Notes: generated by a model from the sequence alone, not told the origin. A stretch of DNA of 64,000 nt from Rhizobium sp. BK313 (GCF_014193655.1 NZ_JACHZQ010000009.1:248001-312000); one strand, 5' to 3'. Counted from the first letter of the stretch, positions 53,675-63,740 are shown. Numbers and translations are program-made.

Positions 53675-55348
53675 TTACCCTGTCACAGCTCCTTCATTGG
53701 CCGGTCTGGCAAGAGCGGCAAATTTAGCCAGCACGCCTGCGGTATATCGGGGTTTCGGTTGTTTCCATTCAGCACGGCGCCTCAAAATTTCTGCTTCTTG
53801 CAGATCGAGCTGCAGCAGCTTGCGATGCGCATCGATGGTAATCGGGTCACCTTCGCGAACCAGCGCAATTGTGCCTCCGACAAAAGCTTCCGGGGTGACG
53901 TGGCCGACGACCATGCCCCAGGTCCCGCCCGAGAATCGTCCATCCGTGATCAGCCCCACGCTATCGCCAAGGCCACGGCCGATGATCGCCGCTGTCGGGG
54001 CGAGCATTTCCGGCATGCCAGGTCCCCCCTTTGGTCCGAGGTAGCGGAGGACGAGTATGTCACCCGGCTTGATCTTGTCGGACAGAATGGCGTCCATTGC
54101 TGATTGCTCATCTTCGAATACACGTGCCGGGCCGGTAATCACCAGCTTCTTCAGGCCGGTGATCTTGGCGACCGCCCCGTCTTCCGCCAGATTGCCTTTG
54201 AGGATCGCGAGATGGCCTTCGCTATAGAGCGGCGCATCCAGGGTCCTTATGACATTCTGTTCAACCCTCGGTCGGTCCGGCAGAGTCTCCAGTTCTTCTG
54301 CGATCGTGCGACCAGTGATGGTCAGGCAGTCCCCATGCAGGAGCTTGGCATTGAGCAAGAGTTTCAGCACCTGGGGAATGCCGCCCGCCTGATGCAGGTC
54401 TACCGCCATGTATTTTCCGGACGGCTTAAGATCGCAGATGACCGGAACCTTGCGGCGAACTCGCTCGAAGTCGTCCAGTGACCATTCGACCTCGGCGGAG
54501 TGGGCGATCGCGAGGTAGTGCAGAACGGCATTGGTGGAGCCGCCGGTTGCCATGATCAGAGACACCGCATTTTCGATAGCGTTGCGCGTGACGATATCGC
54601 GAGGCGTGATGCCTTTCTTCACGGCTTCGACCAGCACTTTGGCGGACGAAGCCGCACTCTCGATTTTCTCCTGGTCAGTGTTGGCCATGTTCGAGGAATA
54701 AAGCAGAGACATGCCCAGCGCCTCGAATGACGAGCTCATGGTGTTGGCCGTAAACATGCCCCCGCATGAACCCGTCGAAGGACAGGCATTCCGCTCGATC
54801 CCGTCAAAATCTTCCTGGCTGATTTTTCCGGCCATGAACGCACCGACCGCCTCGAAGGAAGAAACCACGGAAAGCTCTTCGTTTTTCCATCTACCCGGCT
54901 TGATCGTGCCGCCGTAAACATAGATTGCCGGAACATTTGCCCGGAGTATCCCGATCATTCCGCCTGGCATGTTCTTGTCGCAGCCACCGATGACGAGTAC
55001 CCCATCCATCCATTGTCCCTGAACGGCAGTCTCGACACAATCGGCAATAACCTCACGGGACACCAGCGAGTACTTCATGCCCTCAGTGCCCATGGACATG
55101 CCATCTGAAATCGTCGGCGTACCGAAAACCTGGGGATTGGCTCCTGCCGCCCTGATCGCCGCGATCGCCGCATCCGCTAAAGGTTGTAGTCCTGCATTGC
55201 ACGGCGTGATCGTGGAGTGGCCGTTGGCAATGCCGATCATTGGCTTTTCGAAATCGGCTTTCTTATAGCCCAGCGCATAATACATGGCACGATTGGGTGA
55301 GCGAGCCACCCCTTCGGTAATATGCTTTGATCGATCATTGAAGGGCAT
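53675..55348 (-). CDS. ilvD: Dihydroxy-acid dehydratase
   Basis: IlvD (557 residues) dehydrates dihydroxy-acids in valine, isoleucine and leucine synthesis. Iron-sulfur ligands are visible in STITPCNAG, IGGCDKNMPG and ACPSTGSCGGMFTANTM. ATG at 55346-55348 follows GGAGGC; the open frame extends 56 codons upstream without a family-like sequence. The length matches the shorter IlvD type (about 560 residues) rather than the 610-residue E. coli type. It stands alone here, away from other ilv genes, so it may be a second copy or a sugar-acid dehydratase relative. Confidence 0.9.
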   Translation of the reverse strand: MPFNDRSKHITEGVARSPNRAMYYALGYKKADFEKPMIGIANGHSTITPCNAGLQPLADAAIAAIRAAGANPQVFGTPTISDGMSMGTEGMKYSLVSREVIADCVETAVQGQWMDGVLVIGGCDKNMPGGMIGILRANVPAIYVYGGTIKPGRWKNEELSVVSSFEAVGAFMAGKISQEDFDGIERNACPSTGSCGGMFTANTMSSSFEALGMSLLYSSNMANTDQEKIESAASSAKVLVEAVKKGITPRDIVTRNAIENAVSLIMATGGSTNAVLHYLAIAHSAEVEWSLDDFERVRRKVPVICDLKPSGKYMAVDLHQAGGIPQVLKLLLNAKLLHGDCLTITGRTIAEELETLPDRPRVEQNVIRTLDAPLYSEGHLAILKGNLAEDGAVAKITGLKKLVITGPARVFEDEQSAMDAILSDKIKPGDILVLRYLGPKGGPGMPEMLAPTAAIIGRGLGDSVGLITDGRFSGGTWGMVVGHVTPEAFVGGTIALVREGDPITIDAHRKLLQLDLQEAEILRRRAEWKQPKPRYTAGVLAKFAALARPANEGAVTG

Positions 55349-56184
55349 CGAATGCCTCCGGCCTCTGTCCACGCGAACTGACAACGCAATCATACCACAA
55401 GATCGTATTGTAAGATCAGTGTTCCTCTCGCCGAGCCTGCAGGACTGTTTGGGCCACGAGCGGCCAAGGATTCGCAGCCACATGTGCTCACGCGCTCCGG
55501 TTTGCGCCAAGAGCAAACGGTGTCGCTCTCGCCCACGACATCAGCTAAGCGAACAGAGGGTAGATACTGAGGTTGTGAATCGGCACCGAAGGCTGACCCC
55601 TCGCAAAAAGAGCGTAAGGCTTTGATTTACATACCAGAAAATGAAAATTGAGTGGGGTCAAGACTGGCGCCGATGATGGCCGTACCCATATTATTAATTT
55701 ACCAACAAACTCATGTATTTAATGGCAGTCGGTTCAGGGGTCAGCGGTCGACGCTGATTCACATCGCCATAGCGCTACAGAGGGCGAATGAGGCTGCTGC
55801 TGTTCTTGTAAGCACGCCGACCGAAAGTTTGGATTGATAGCGGAACTTTAGCGTCGCCCCACACCCGGAGCGAAATCCCTCTCGCATTGGGAGGGCAGAC
55901 CATCAACGCCACAAGCGGCGGTCACCCGTTCTAAGCCGTCGTTGCTGCCGACATAAGGCCCTTCCTCGAAGCAACGTCACGCGCTTGTCCCACTTCACGG
56001 CGACAAGGATCGCCAAGCGCCCCGCCCTTTTTCCGCCCAACTGATCAGGCTTGGTTGCATAAGCCTTTAAAAGAGAAGAGCAGTTAGCCGAACCACTCGG
56101 TGTGTTCGAGCACCAATGGCATTTCCTTCAACAAATGTCATGCGCTGTACGCGAAGGTTTCGTGTTTCACTGGGGTTCTATCAT
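55349..56184. other. Gene-free stretch of about 830 bases
   Basis: No frame resembles a protein and codon bias is lost. It may be the scar of deleted or decayed DNA. The last part is the leader of the L,D-transpeptidase gene. Confidence 0.45.
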
Positions 56185-57678
56185 ATGGCACAACGACTAG
56201 CCCTTACTCTCCTTCTCTTCGTTGGAGCCTTGGCGGCAACTCCCTACGCCGCACACGCTGCACCTCCGGCGGCACCCCTAGCTCCTCAGCTGGAGCACAC
56301 TAGCGATTACCGCACTCCTGTCGCTCGGCAGGTGCACATTGTTCCGTCCATCAGCGGGCCAAGCTTGCTGATGCTCTTCGGCGGCGGTGGATCACAAGCG
56401 AAAATACTGCGGGAGATGGGAAGCGTATCGATCTTCGCCACGGATGACATCGCGCGAGCTATCGAGGGCTTCTACGGACAGCCAAAGGCTAAAACAATTT
56501 GGGTTGATGCAGGCGGGCCAACATCTAAGGCAATCCAGGCACTGAGCTTTCTCAAACAAGCTGATGACTGGGGTCTCAATGCTGGCGATTACACAGTTAG
56601 GCAGGCCTACACTCAATTTCCGAGGGGTTCGACTGAAAGAACTCAGGCACTTGCGCAGTTCGAGGCGAGTCTGAGCGCGAAGTTCCTGATGTTCCTACAA
56701 GACAATTATCGCGGACGTATCGATCCGAACGCGCTCTCGCACTATTACGATTTCAAGCGCAAAAGTCTGGATCTTGTGGCCACCCTGAATGAGCTTGGCT
56801 TGGCTCCAAACCTGTCACTTGTTGTCAAGCGTGTGGTGCCAGACAACGAAAAATTTGCGCAGCTCGCGATCGAGCTTCAATTTCTTCGCAGCTCGTCCGC
56901 TTCGAGCAAGACGTTCGCCGACATCAATAAGGTTGTTGTCGCGATGGAAGAACTACGGTGGCTTCCTCGGGAGTTTCCGGATCGATACGTCTTCATCAAT
57001 CAGCCTGCGTACATGGCCTATTACCATGAGAACGGGCAACTGGCTCTTTCGATGAAGGCGGTGATTGGGCAGCAGGATCATCAAACAAACTTTTTCAATG
57101 CAACGATCAAAACGGTCGAGTTCAACCCTGACTGGGGCGTTCCGCAATCGATCATTCAGAACGAAATGCTACCGAAACTGCGACGCGATCCCAACTACCT
57201 TGACCGGGAAGGCTACAAGGTTTCCGTTAAGGGCAAAATGATGCCATCGGCAAAAGTCGACTGGTCGCAGCCCCTGGACAACATCTCAGTGGTGCAACCA
57301 CCAGGGCCGGAGAACGCGCTTGGTCGTTTGAAGATACTGTTCCCCAATCCGCATGCCATCTACATGCACGACACCCCGGCTCGGGGAAAATTTGCGTCAC
57401 AGGATCGCATGTTTAGCCACGGATGCATCCGCCTTCAAAATCCTCAGGCGATGGCGGCGGCCGTGTTGAAAACCTCGGTTGATTTCGTTGATGGTCAGAT
57501 CGCCGACGGAGCAAAAAAGGAGATGCCTGTCCCCGAGGAGCTGCCGGTCTATGTCGCCTACTTTACCGCCTGGCCGACAGCTGATGGAATCGTACACTAC
57601 TACGATGACATCTACGGCCGTGATGCCGAAACACTAAACGCAATTGCGGCGATCACAGCGAGCCGTTCGAACACCTAG
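56185..57678 (+). CDS. L,D-transpeptidase (YcbB/LdtD-like)
   Basis: A 497-residue exported enzyme that forms 3-3 cross-links in peptidoglycan. A signal peptide (MAQRLALTLLLFVGALA, cleavage near AHA) precedes a scaffold domain and the YkuD catalytic domain with the motif SHGCIRLQN; the nucleophile is Cys414. ATG at 56185 was chosen because the signal peptide begins there; the frame also opens at 56116. Length and the insertion before the catalytic Cys match the YcbB type. Confidence 0.9.
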   Translation: MAQRLALTLLLFVGALAATPYAAHAAPPAAPLAPQLEHTSDYRTPVARQVHIVPSISGPSLLMLFGGGGSQAKILREMGSVSIFATDDIARAIEGFYGQPKAKTIWVDAGGPTSKAIQALSFLKQADDWGLNAGDYTVRQAYTQFPRGSTERTQALAQFEASLSAKFLMFLQDNYRGRIDPNALSHYYDFKRKSLDLVATLNELGLAPNLSLVVKRVVPDNEKFAQLAIELQFLRSSSASSKTFADINKVVVAMEELRWLPREFPDRYVFINQPAYMAYYHENGQLALSMKAVIGQQDHQTNFFNATIKTVEFNPDWGVPQSIIQNEMLPKLRRDPNYLDREGYKVSVKGKMMPSAKVDWSQPLDNISVVQPPGPENALGRLKILFPNPHAIYMHDTPARGKFASQDRMFSHGCIRLQNPQAMAAAVLKTSVDFVDGQIADGAKKEMPVPEELPVYVAYFTAWPTADGIVHYYDDIYGRDAETLNAIAAITASRSNT

Positions 57679-57739
57679 CTGCATCCCGTCGAGAGAGCGC
57701 TCAAACTATTGAAATAGATTTGGCTTTCCGGATCAACAG

Positions 57740-57767
57740 GGGTCACGGTCGGCGCCGGTCGTGACCC
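57740..57767 (+). terminator. Terminator hairpin after the L,D-transpeptidase gene
   Basis: GGGTCACG and CGTGACCC enclose GT-CGGCGCCG-GT, so the 28 bases fold into an 8-bp stem, small internal loop and 4-bp inner stem. It lies 60 bases after the stop codon. Confidence 0.65.
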
Positions 57768-57910
57768 ATAGATATCCCCATTTTGCTATTTATTTCAAAT
57801 CGCTGTCGGGAATCTCACCGGGGCGGCGTTCCCTGCGGATTTACAGTCAGACCCAACATTCGGCGCTCATTGACCTCTAGACACCGAAGACGAAGCGGTT
57901 CAGAAGTCGG

Positions 57911-58240
57911 TCAAGCTTTTCGCTTGAAAACGATCTTCATACTGGAGGTAGCTTGCGCCGCTATGCCGACCCCCATAAAGCCAACCTTGCCGTCGGCGCC
58001 CACCTGCGCCGCCACTTCGACGGTGTCCATGGCGTAGTCGCCGGAGCCCTGGTCCACCTTCTCGAGCATCGCTCTGACGGTTTCGATGAAGCTCGTGAGC
58101 GCCGTTTCAAGGGCCCCCGTACTTAGTTCCACGGCCTGCACCATTCGGGAGGCGTCCCGGTCGCCACGAGCGTGCGTCGGTCGGCCGATTGACGCTGCCG
58201 GGGTAGTTTGCTCGAACACTACGACGGTCTCTGTTTTCAT
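57911..58240 (-). CDS. Trypco1-like (CU044_2847 family) small protein
   Basis: A 109-residue cytoplasmic protein. The second half has the trypsin-co-occurring domain pattern: a helix (LETALTSFIETVRAMLEKV), then TVEVAAQVGADGKVGFMGV and IAAQATSSMKIVFKR. Such domains are known from neighbourhoods of trypsin- and caspase-like proteases, where they are thought to be targets or adaptors. The ATG at 58240 follows AAAGGAA, 16 bases after the CHAT gene stop on the same strand. A partner or substrate of the CHAT protein is the natural reading; the biochemical role is unproven. Confidence 0.75.
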   Translation of the reverse strand: MKTETVVVFEQTTPAASIGRPTHARGDRDASRMVQAVELSTGALETALTSFIETVRAMLEKVDQGSGDYAMDTVEVAAQVGADGKVGFMGVGIAAQATSSMKIVFKRKA

Positions 58241-58256
58241 CGCCAAGGTTCCTTTC

Positions 58257-61200
58257 CTACGATCCCGCGGGCGCACCCAAATACTGGAATCCCGCCCAGA
58301 ACAGTGGGGCATCAAAGGGCCGCTCCGGGCCCATGAAGGCCGCCTTCAGCCATTCCCGCTGCCGGTTGAGCGCGGCAATGGCGTCGTCAAATGATATGTC
58401 CGCGTCCGCTTCGCGCATCCGCCCTCGAAGTTCATCCAGGCGCCCCAGCGTGTCCCGCGCGCTGAGCGTCCTCAGCCAGTGACTTGCCCGCCCGAGTGCT
58501 CGCGCCGGAACGACACCGTCGGCGAGATCGTCCTGCATGCGGGTGATCAGGAGGAACGTCGCGAGGTCGTCAACTCGCCAGAGTGGCGCGATCACTCCGA
58601 CAACCCCGGCCTGATGGAGAATTGTCGGAAAACCGAATGGCTCGTCTGAATTGCTTTGCTGGGACTGGCCGCTCTCACAGGAAGACAGGATCAGAAGAGA
58701 GCGGCGGATGCCGCGCTGCTGGATCATTTCAAACAAGGAAAGGCGCCCGTCGTGAAACGCGATCCACGATTCCCAAGGATTTGTCGGCACGAACGCACTG
58801 TGCGCAGACACGAAAATCGCACCAGAGGTCTGGAGCGCGCGAAGGAATTCGCGCTTTGTCGCCTGCCAGCCAGTTCGCACCTGGGCCGGCGCGGCGATGG
58901 CCCCCTCTAGCCGAGCAAAAGGCAGGTTATCCTCCGGGTCGAGAAATAGCTCTCTCGATCCCCCATCGCTCGGCGCGGCGTCGAGCATTCTGGCAAACAA
59001 CTCCATCGTCGCCGCAACAGTTACTTCGCCAAAGATCTCGGAGAGATGCCGCCCATCCGGAAGCTGCGAGTGGGCAAGCGGCAGCGACCGCAAGGCGCGG
59101 TGCGGAATGAGCACCAAAGCAGTTCCGCCGTCGGCGAGCGCCGGAACCGCCTGATAAAGGATCGCTCCGAGTTGTTCGAGAAGAAGGTGGCTCAGCGCCT
59201 CGGCGCCGTTTAATAGCAGCTCGGGCGGCGCACCAATGCCAGCCAAGGCACTTTGCACGCCCTGGTCCAGCGCCCAATCGGTCATTTGTCCCCATACCGC
59301 TATGCTGCGGTCCCGGAACAGGTCGTAGACCGGACCGCCGATCCAGTGCACCGCAACCACGCCCTTTGGCCCAGCGATTGAAAATACGGCGATCCCCCGC
59401 GTACTGCAAAACAGCGCGACGAGGCAGCGTTTGCCGCTACCGGCTGCGACCCAATCACGGGCGCGTTGAACGGCCGGCGCCAGAGCCTGGGGGCTCAACC
59501 GGTCCTTTGCATCTTCGCCGCCCCTATCACCAAGTAGCCACAGCAGTCGCCCTTTCATGGCTTCGGCGAAGGCGAGGCATGCCGCGGGACGCTTGCCGCT
59601 CTTTATTTTTGCTTCCAATCCCATACCGTCGAACCGGCTCCACTCATGCAGCATCGACTGCCAGACCGCCGGATCGGAGCCGCCTTTCGTGATCCTGTCG
59701 TTTAGTCGAGCAGTCGCCTTGTCGCACTCTGTGCAGGCCGTGACATAGTCACCCTTGCGTAGAGCCAGTTGGACCCGAAGCTCGCCGATCCGGATCGAGT
59801 CTTCGCCGATCGGGAAGCGTACTGCGATTCTAGCTGCAAGTTCAGCATCCGTTTCTGCTTCGTCCACCCGATCCAACGCCAGAAGGATAGTGCCGCGGTT
59901 CGAATGAAGCATGCAGCCGAGCTGGTCGAACTCGTTTTCGCCAACCTCGGGGCGCGCCGCGAAGGCATTTTGGATCGCGTCAAGCGCGGCACCAAACATT
60001 TGTAGTTCACGAAGGACATTCGAATAGGAATTCCAGAAAATGCACCGCTCACTGTTCGAACGTCTCTCAACGCGGTCCTTCAACCGCTCGTGCAGAGCCA
60101 GTGCCTCGGATTGACGCCGCGCCTCGGACAGGCGCATCGCCTTCTCGAACAGAATGTCGAAATGCTCTCCGCCTGCCTCCTGCGCCTCGAGCAACTCGTC
60201 CAGAATGTCGATGGCTAGGCTAGGCTGTGCCAATCCGCTCAGCAAATGCACATATGCCATCCCCGTCCTGAGCATCATGCCGCGGTCGTCGATCGCCTTG
60301 CTGGCCGCATAGGCGGCCTCCGCGCCCATCCGTGCCTGACCGAGAACAGCAAAGCCGAGGCTCGCGCCGACGCTCTGCTGGATCGCGTAGTCGAGCATCT
60401 TCTTGAGAAGCGCCGTTAAGCGTGCAACATCCGCACTGTTTCCGGCCGCACGCTTGCATTGTAGCCCATGCGTGTATGCGTCGAGCGCCTGTGCGAGCTG
60501 GAGATCGGCAGGCCTTGCCGAGCTCTGCCCAAGGGCAAGCCAAAGATCGCCATGGAGATCCGCGTCGATTTCGAGGTCCGCGCCCGCCACAATGTCGAGA
60601 GCCCTACGCGCGATGCGGCGGGCCTTGCGGAGGTCGGAGCCCGATGGGTTTCCCCCCGACGCCTGGAACGACAGGTCGCGCAGGAGGACGGCAAGATCGC
60701 CAAGGGCAGAACGCGTCACGACGTCATCCGAACCAGCCGCGGCGGCGCGGAAGACGAGTTCAGTCCCGTAGTCGAGCGCGTCGGCCGTCACCAGCCCGGC
60801 CTCTCGCATCGGCCTCCACAACGCTGCCAACCGATCGGTTTCGGGGTCGAGCTCCGCACCGCGCACTTCCCTTTCGACGCGCAGCACATAGTCTGCGAAA
60901 GACTGGGGCGGATCGGTGTCATTCGGAGGGAAGCCAAGTTCAGGAATTGTTGCGTCGGCAGTGATATCCACCAGCCGGAAGAAGAGCTCGCGTACCCGGT
61001 AAGCTGGGTCGTCTCCCGGCACCTCCGGTGCGGCGTTGCGAGCGAATAGATCCCGAAGCGCAGGAATCATCGGGTGCTTCATCCCACGGTCGAGCGCGCG
61101 GTCGAGCGCTGCCCGGGCTGCACTTAGATCACCTGTGAAGCGAGCATGAAGAACGGCAATGTCCCAATGCAGGTCGGGAATTGTCTGGTCCAGGCGAGCA

Positions 61201-61451
61201 GCGTGGTCCAGTTCGGTCAGAAGGCGCTTGAGAATGTCTTCGGGAATCACGATCTGCAACGCCTGCGCCAGCTGCAGGCGGTATTCGACGCCCCCGCCGA
61301 TTGTGTAGGCGAGCGCCCCACGCAGAAAAGGAGTGTCGGCATGTTTCCGAGCAGACTCGAGGATCTCCGCGGCCCGACGATATCGCTTGGCGAGTTTCGC
61401 AGTGGCAGCTTGCTCAATCGCTAACTGATCTTCTGGACTCGGGGCGCTCAT
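58257..61451 (-). CDS. CHAT-domain protein with helical-repeat N-terminus
   Basis: A 1064-residue caspase-like (clan CD) protein. Residues about 1-650 are alpha-helical, with TPR-like stretches rich in Ala/Leu (for example YSNVLRELQMFGAALDAIQNAF). A C-terminal CHAT domain spans about 760-1060. The catalytic pair is His884 in FVSAHSAF and Cys925 in LSSCESGQ, both intact. The ATG at 61451 is preceded by GGGGGAT. CHAT proteases with TPR modules are known to be set off by partner signals, as in the Craspase system and bacterial gasdermin operons. Here the next gene is a trypco1-like protein and no gasdermin or CRISPR genes are seen. Confidence 0.88.
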   Translation of the reverse strand: MSAPSPEDQLAIEQAATAKLAKRYRRAAEILESARKHADTPFLRGALAYTIGGGVEYRLQLAQALQIVIPEDILKRLLTELDHAARLDQTIPDLHWDIAVLHARFTGDLSAARAALDRALDRGMKHPMIPALRDLFARNAAPEVPGDDPAYRVRELFFRLVDITADATIPELGFPPNDTDPPQSFADYVLRVEREVRGAELDPETDRLAALWRPMREAGLVTADALDYGTELVFRAAAAGSDDVVTRSALGDLAVLLRDLSFQASGGNPSGSDLRKARRIARRALDIVAGADLEIDADLHGDLWLALGQSSARPADLQLAQALDAYTHGLQCKRAAGNSADVARLTALLKKMLDYAIQQSVGASLGFAVLGQARMGAEAAYAASKAIDDRGMMLRTGMAYVHLLSGLAQPSLAIDILDELLEAQEAGGEHFDILFEKAMRLSEARRQSEALALHERLKDRVERRSNSERCIFWNSYSNVLRELQMFGAALDAIQNAFAARPEVGENEFDQLGCMLHSNRGTILLALDRVDEAETDAELAARIAVRFPIGEDSIRIGELRVQLALRKGDYVTACTECDKATARLNDRITKGGSDPAVWQSMLHEWSRFDGMGLEAKIKSGKRPAACLAFAEAMKGRLLWLLGDRGGEDAKDRLSPQALAPAVQRARDWVAAGSGKRCLVALFCSTRGIAVFSIAGPKGVVAVHWIGGPVYDLFRDRSIAVWGQMTDWALDQGVQSALAGIGAPPELLLNGAEALSHLLLEQLGAILYQAVPALADGGTALVLIPHRALRSLPLAHSQLPDGRHLSEIFGEVTVAATMELFARMLDAAPSDGGSRELFLDPEDNLPFARLEGAIAAPAQVRTGWQATKREFLRALQTSGAIFVSAHSAFVPTNPWESWIAFHDGRLSLFEMIQQRGIRRSLLILSSCESGQSQQSNSDEPFGFPTILHQAGVVGVIAPLWRVDDLATFLLITRMQDDLADGVVPARALGRASHWLRTLSARDTLGRLDELRGRMREADADISFDDAIAALNRQREWLKAAFMGPERPFDAPLFWAGFQYLGAPAGS

Positions 61452-61592
61452 ACCACCATCCCCCGACAATTGACTATTGTAACACAACTAGCGAGGTCAT
61501 GGCCACACGACATCGTAACGTTAGCTAGGTGTTCCGCGCCAAAAGAGCAGACAGAATTAAAATCGCATGGTGGGATGGTTCCGGCGTCTGTC

Positions 61593-62245
61593 TCAATTAC
61601 AACGATCGGGATCCATACTACACCTCTTTCCCTGCCAGACAGGTGGCTTCGACGTCTGCAGGGTATCAAGATGCTTGCGCAGCTTTATCGTTTCGCGCAG
61701 CTTAAACCCGGTCCCTACCCCGCCAACATAGACGAGGTTATTGCCCTTGCGCGCAGCCGGTATTAGCCGGCCTATACCACCCCGAGCAGCCGTCGACGGC
61801 TCATATCCGACGATGAAAAAGCTGTCGCTCTGGATGCATTTGATCTTCACCCAGTCGCCGCGCCGATCGGAATGATAGGGCGCGTCCAACTTCTTGCCGA
61901 TGATGCCTTCAAGGCCGTGTTCGCATGCCGCTGCGAGAAGAACGTCGCCGTCGCCCTCAATCTCTTCCGACAGCCGTATAACGCCGGCATCCGCCTTGAC
62001 CAGCCCAGTTAGCATCTGCCGGCGCTCAGAGAGCGCCATCTCGCACAGGTCGTGGCCGTCGAAGTAAAGCAGATCGAAGGCATAGAAGATTGCTTCACTG
62101 GCGCTCCGCTTTCCGCCACGCCCGCCTAGAGCCTGTTACAGGGCGGTGAAGTCCGATCGACCCATCTCGTCAAGCAAGACCGCCTCGCCATCGAGGATCA
62201 CGGTTCCGCCGATCTCGCGCGCTTGCACGGGCGTGACCGTAGCGG
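61593..62245 (-). pseudogene. DNA ligase D (ATP-dependent ligase domain) remnant
   Basis: The minus strand encodes a recognisable ligase fragment: GTVILDGEAVLLDEMGRSDF, FYAFDLLYFDGHDL, GLEGIIGKKLDAPY, WVKIKC and LVYVGGVGTGF. A TAA codon at 62136-62138 interrupts the frame (apparently a former CAA). At the 3' end the frame is lost after KPPV, with ligase-like VVWIP in another frame. The catalytic lysine region at the N-terminus is missing and the 5' flank is unrelated. It is a decayed piece of ligD. Confidence 0.75.
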
Positions 62246-62680
62246 CTGTTCTGTCTCACGCAGAAGCGGGCGAGATGACTTCCGAGGAACCCTTCTCATG
62301 CCCACCAGTCCAGCAGACAATGCTTAAGGAGTCGAGTCGGAACAACATATCGGATCGCTTGCTTAGATCGCCGGTGGTTGGATGAGCAGCCACCGTGGCG
62401 TTCGCCTTGCAATGCGAGGCTACGTCATGCCCGCCGCCTACACTCATGGGCGGGCGGCGGGCGCGTCTGTCAGCAAGACCATCCGACCGGCATCTCTCGT
62501 GCCATTTTGAGGTGCGCTCCGCTTTTTGGGACGTTGTCCGTGCACGAAAACGTGTTCGAGCGCCGGTTTCTTGCAGTGGCTCGCGATGTTAAATTAGCGG
62601 TTTGGCATATTTAATATGCGACTAAATATCAGGCCCGTCATTCCAGTTGACCATGCGTCCATTAACGGAAGGAGACGACG
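62246..62680. other. Intergenic stretch, probably decayed
   Basis: No gene recognised. The last 80 bases are AT-richer and lead to the ribosome binding site of the small secreted protein. Confidence 0.4.
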
Positions 62681-63052
62681 ATGCCCGGTGTACCGACAAA
62701 TCGCGAATTGAGAAGTTGCCCATGGACTGCAGGCTGCATGATAGCAGCGCTCGCGTTTCCAGCAGGCGACGCACTTGCCATCAGTCGATACAACTCTGCT
62801 TCAATGACATGCTCAGCCATCCACGATACCCTCAATAGGGAGCGAGCGGTCATCCTTCGCTACTCCACCCCGTCTTCTGGGGGAGCGCCTCTTTACGATC
62901 GATATGTCGTTGACGGCGCGCAATGCTGGAGTGGGACGGAAGCCGCGCGTTCCTTAATACCAGCCGGTGATGGCGGTTGCTCTGTCCTTTACTGCAAGGG
63001 GTCCTTGGGCAGCAACTGGAATCAGGATCAGGATCAGGATCAGAATCAGTAA
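62681..63052 (+). CDS. Small secreted cysteine-containing protein
   Basis: A 123-residue exported protein of unnamed rhizobial type. A signal peptide (residues about 1-33, cleavage near ALA) precedes a domain with four Cys (SMTCSAIHD, AQCWSG, GGCSVLYCKG) that probably form disulfides. The C-terminus is a (N/D-Q) repeat encoded by a hexanucleotide repeat. AAGGAGA precedes the ATG. Similar short exported proteins with SRYNS...C...DRYV motifs are common in Rhizobium; function is unknown. Confidence 0.7.
   Translation: MPGVPTNRELRSCPWTAGCMIAALAFPAGDALAISRYNSASMTCSAIHDTLNRERAVILRYSTPSSGGAPLYDRYVVDGAQCWSGTEAARSLIPAGDGGCSVLYCKGSLGSNWNQDQDQDQNQ
63020..63049 (+). repeat. Hexanucleotide tandem repeat in the secreted protein gene
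   Basis: Five consecutive hexamers, AATCAG, three GATCAG and AATCAG, encode alternating Asn/Asp and Gln just before the stop codon. Repeat-number change would alter tail length without a frameshift. Confidence 0.85.
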
Positions 63053-63162
63053 GTTGCGTTCCACGCAAAAGGAATCGAACCGCTCGTCAGTTGTTCCGAC
63101 TATCAAAGGATTGTTCGGCAAACATCGCTGTGCGCGCTGTGGCTGCTGAATGAGCCCTGGTT

Positions 63163-63423
63163 TTATGCCAGCATTTTCGCATAGGCCGCGGCATCAACGA
63201 ACGCTTGCCGTGCAAGATCGACACTCGTTTCGTCGCGCAATGCGAGAAGGCAGCACCGTTTGGCCGCCCAATACCAAGAGCTCTCACATTCGGGCCACCG
63301 GTGATTAAGGTTCTCGAGCGCAGCATCTGGACCGGCTACTTTCTCACGAAAGCCGTCCCCAAGTCGGACGTAAACCGGCACTTTCCAGGCAAGCTTGAAA
63401 TTGATTTTGATCACTTCAGCCAT
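63163..63423 (-). CDS. DUF982 domain protein
   Basis: An 86-residue protein covering the whole DUF982 domain: VPVYVRLGDGFREKVAGPDA, LNHRWPE and the C-terminal helix ARQAFVDAAAYA. The family is small, nearly confined to Rhizobiales, often on plasmids in many copies; function unknown. ATG at 63423 was chosen since the domain begins shortly after; the frame extends further upstream without family similarity. Confidence 0.82.
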   Translation of the reverse strand: MAEVIKINFKLAWKVPVYVRLGDGFREKVAGPDAALENLNHRWPECESSWYWAAKRCCLLALRDETSVDLARQAFVDAAAYAKMLA

Positions 63424-63740
63424 TTGCGTCCCGTCTTTGAGCGACAGAACAGCCGGAAAGGGCAAATGTTCCCAAAATTGCCAGCGACAGGGCGCAACAA
63501 TTGGGAACAAACCAATGACTTGCTCGTTGCTATCGCGGGCCTTTTGCCGAGGCTCGAATCCGCACTCACGTTAGCCCCGCCCCAAAGCCCAGCCACTAAC
63601 TAAAATGTGGAATACTTCTTATCGCAAATATCTCACGAAGTTCTGACTTTTGCGGACAGATCTTCCCCTTATAAATCGGCGATCACGATTCTATCGCGAA
63701 AGTCAGGCGATGGGCGACAAACGAGCTGCAGGAAAGTGCC
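63424..63740. other. Intergenic stretch, no convincing gene
   Basis: Short frames only, none with recognisable motifs. Lies between the 5' side of the DUF982 gene and the 3' end of the GST. Confidence 0.4.

Noticed and set aside
55349..56184. Possible insertion-sequence scar
   Set aside because: No terminal inverted repeats, target duplication or transposase fragment could be recognised.
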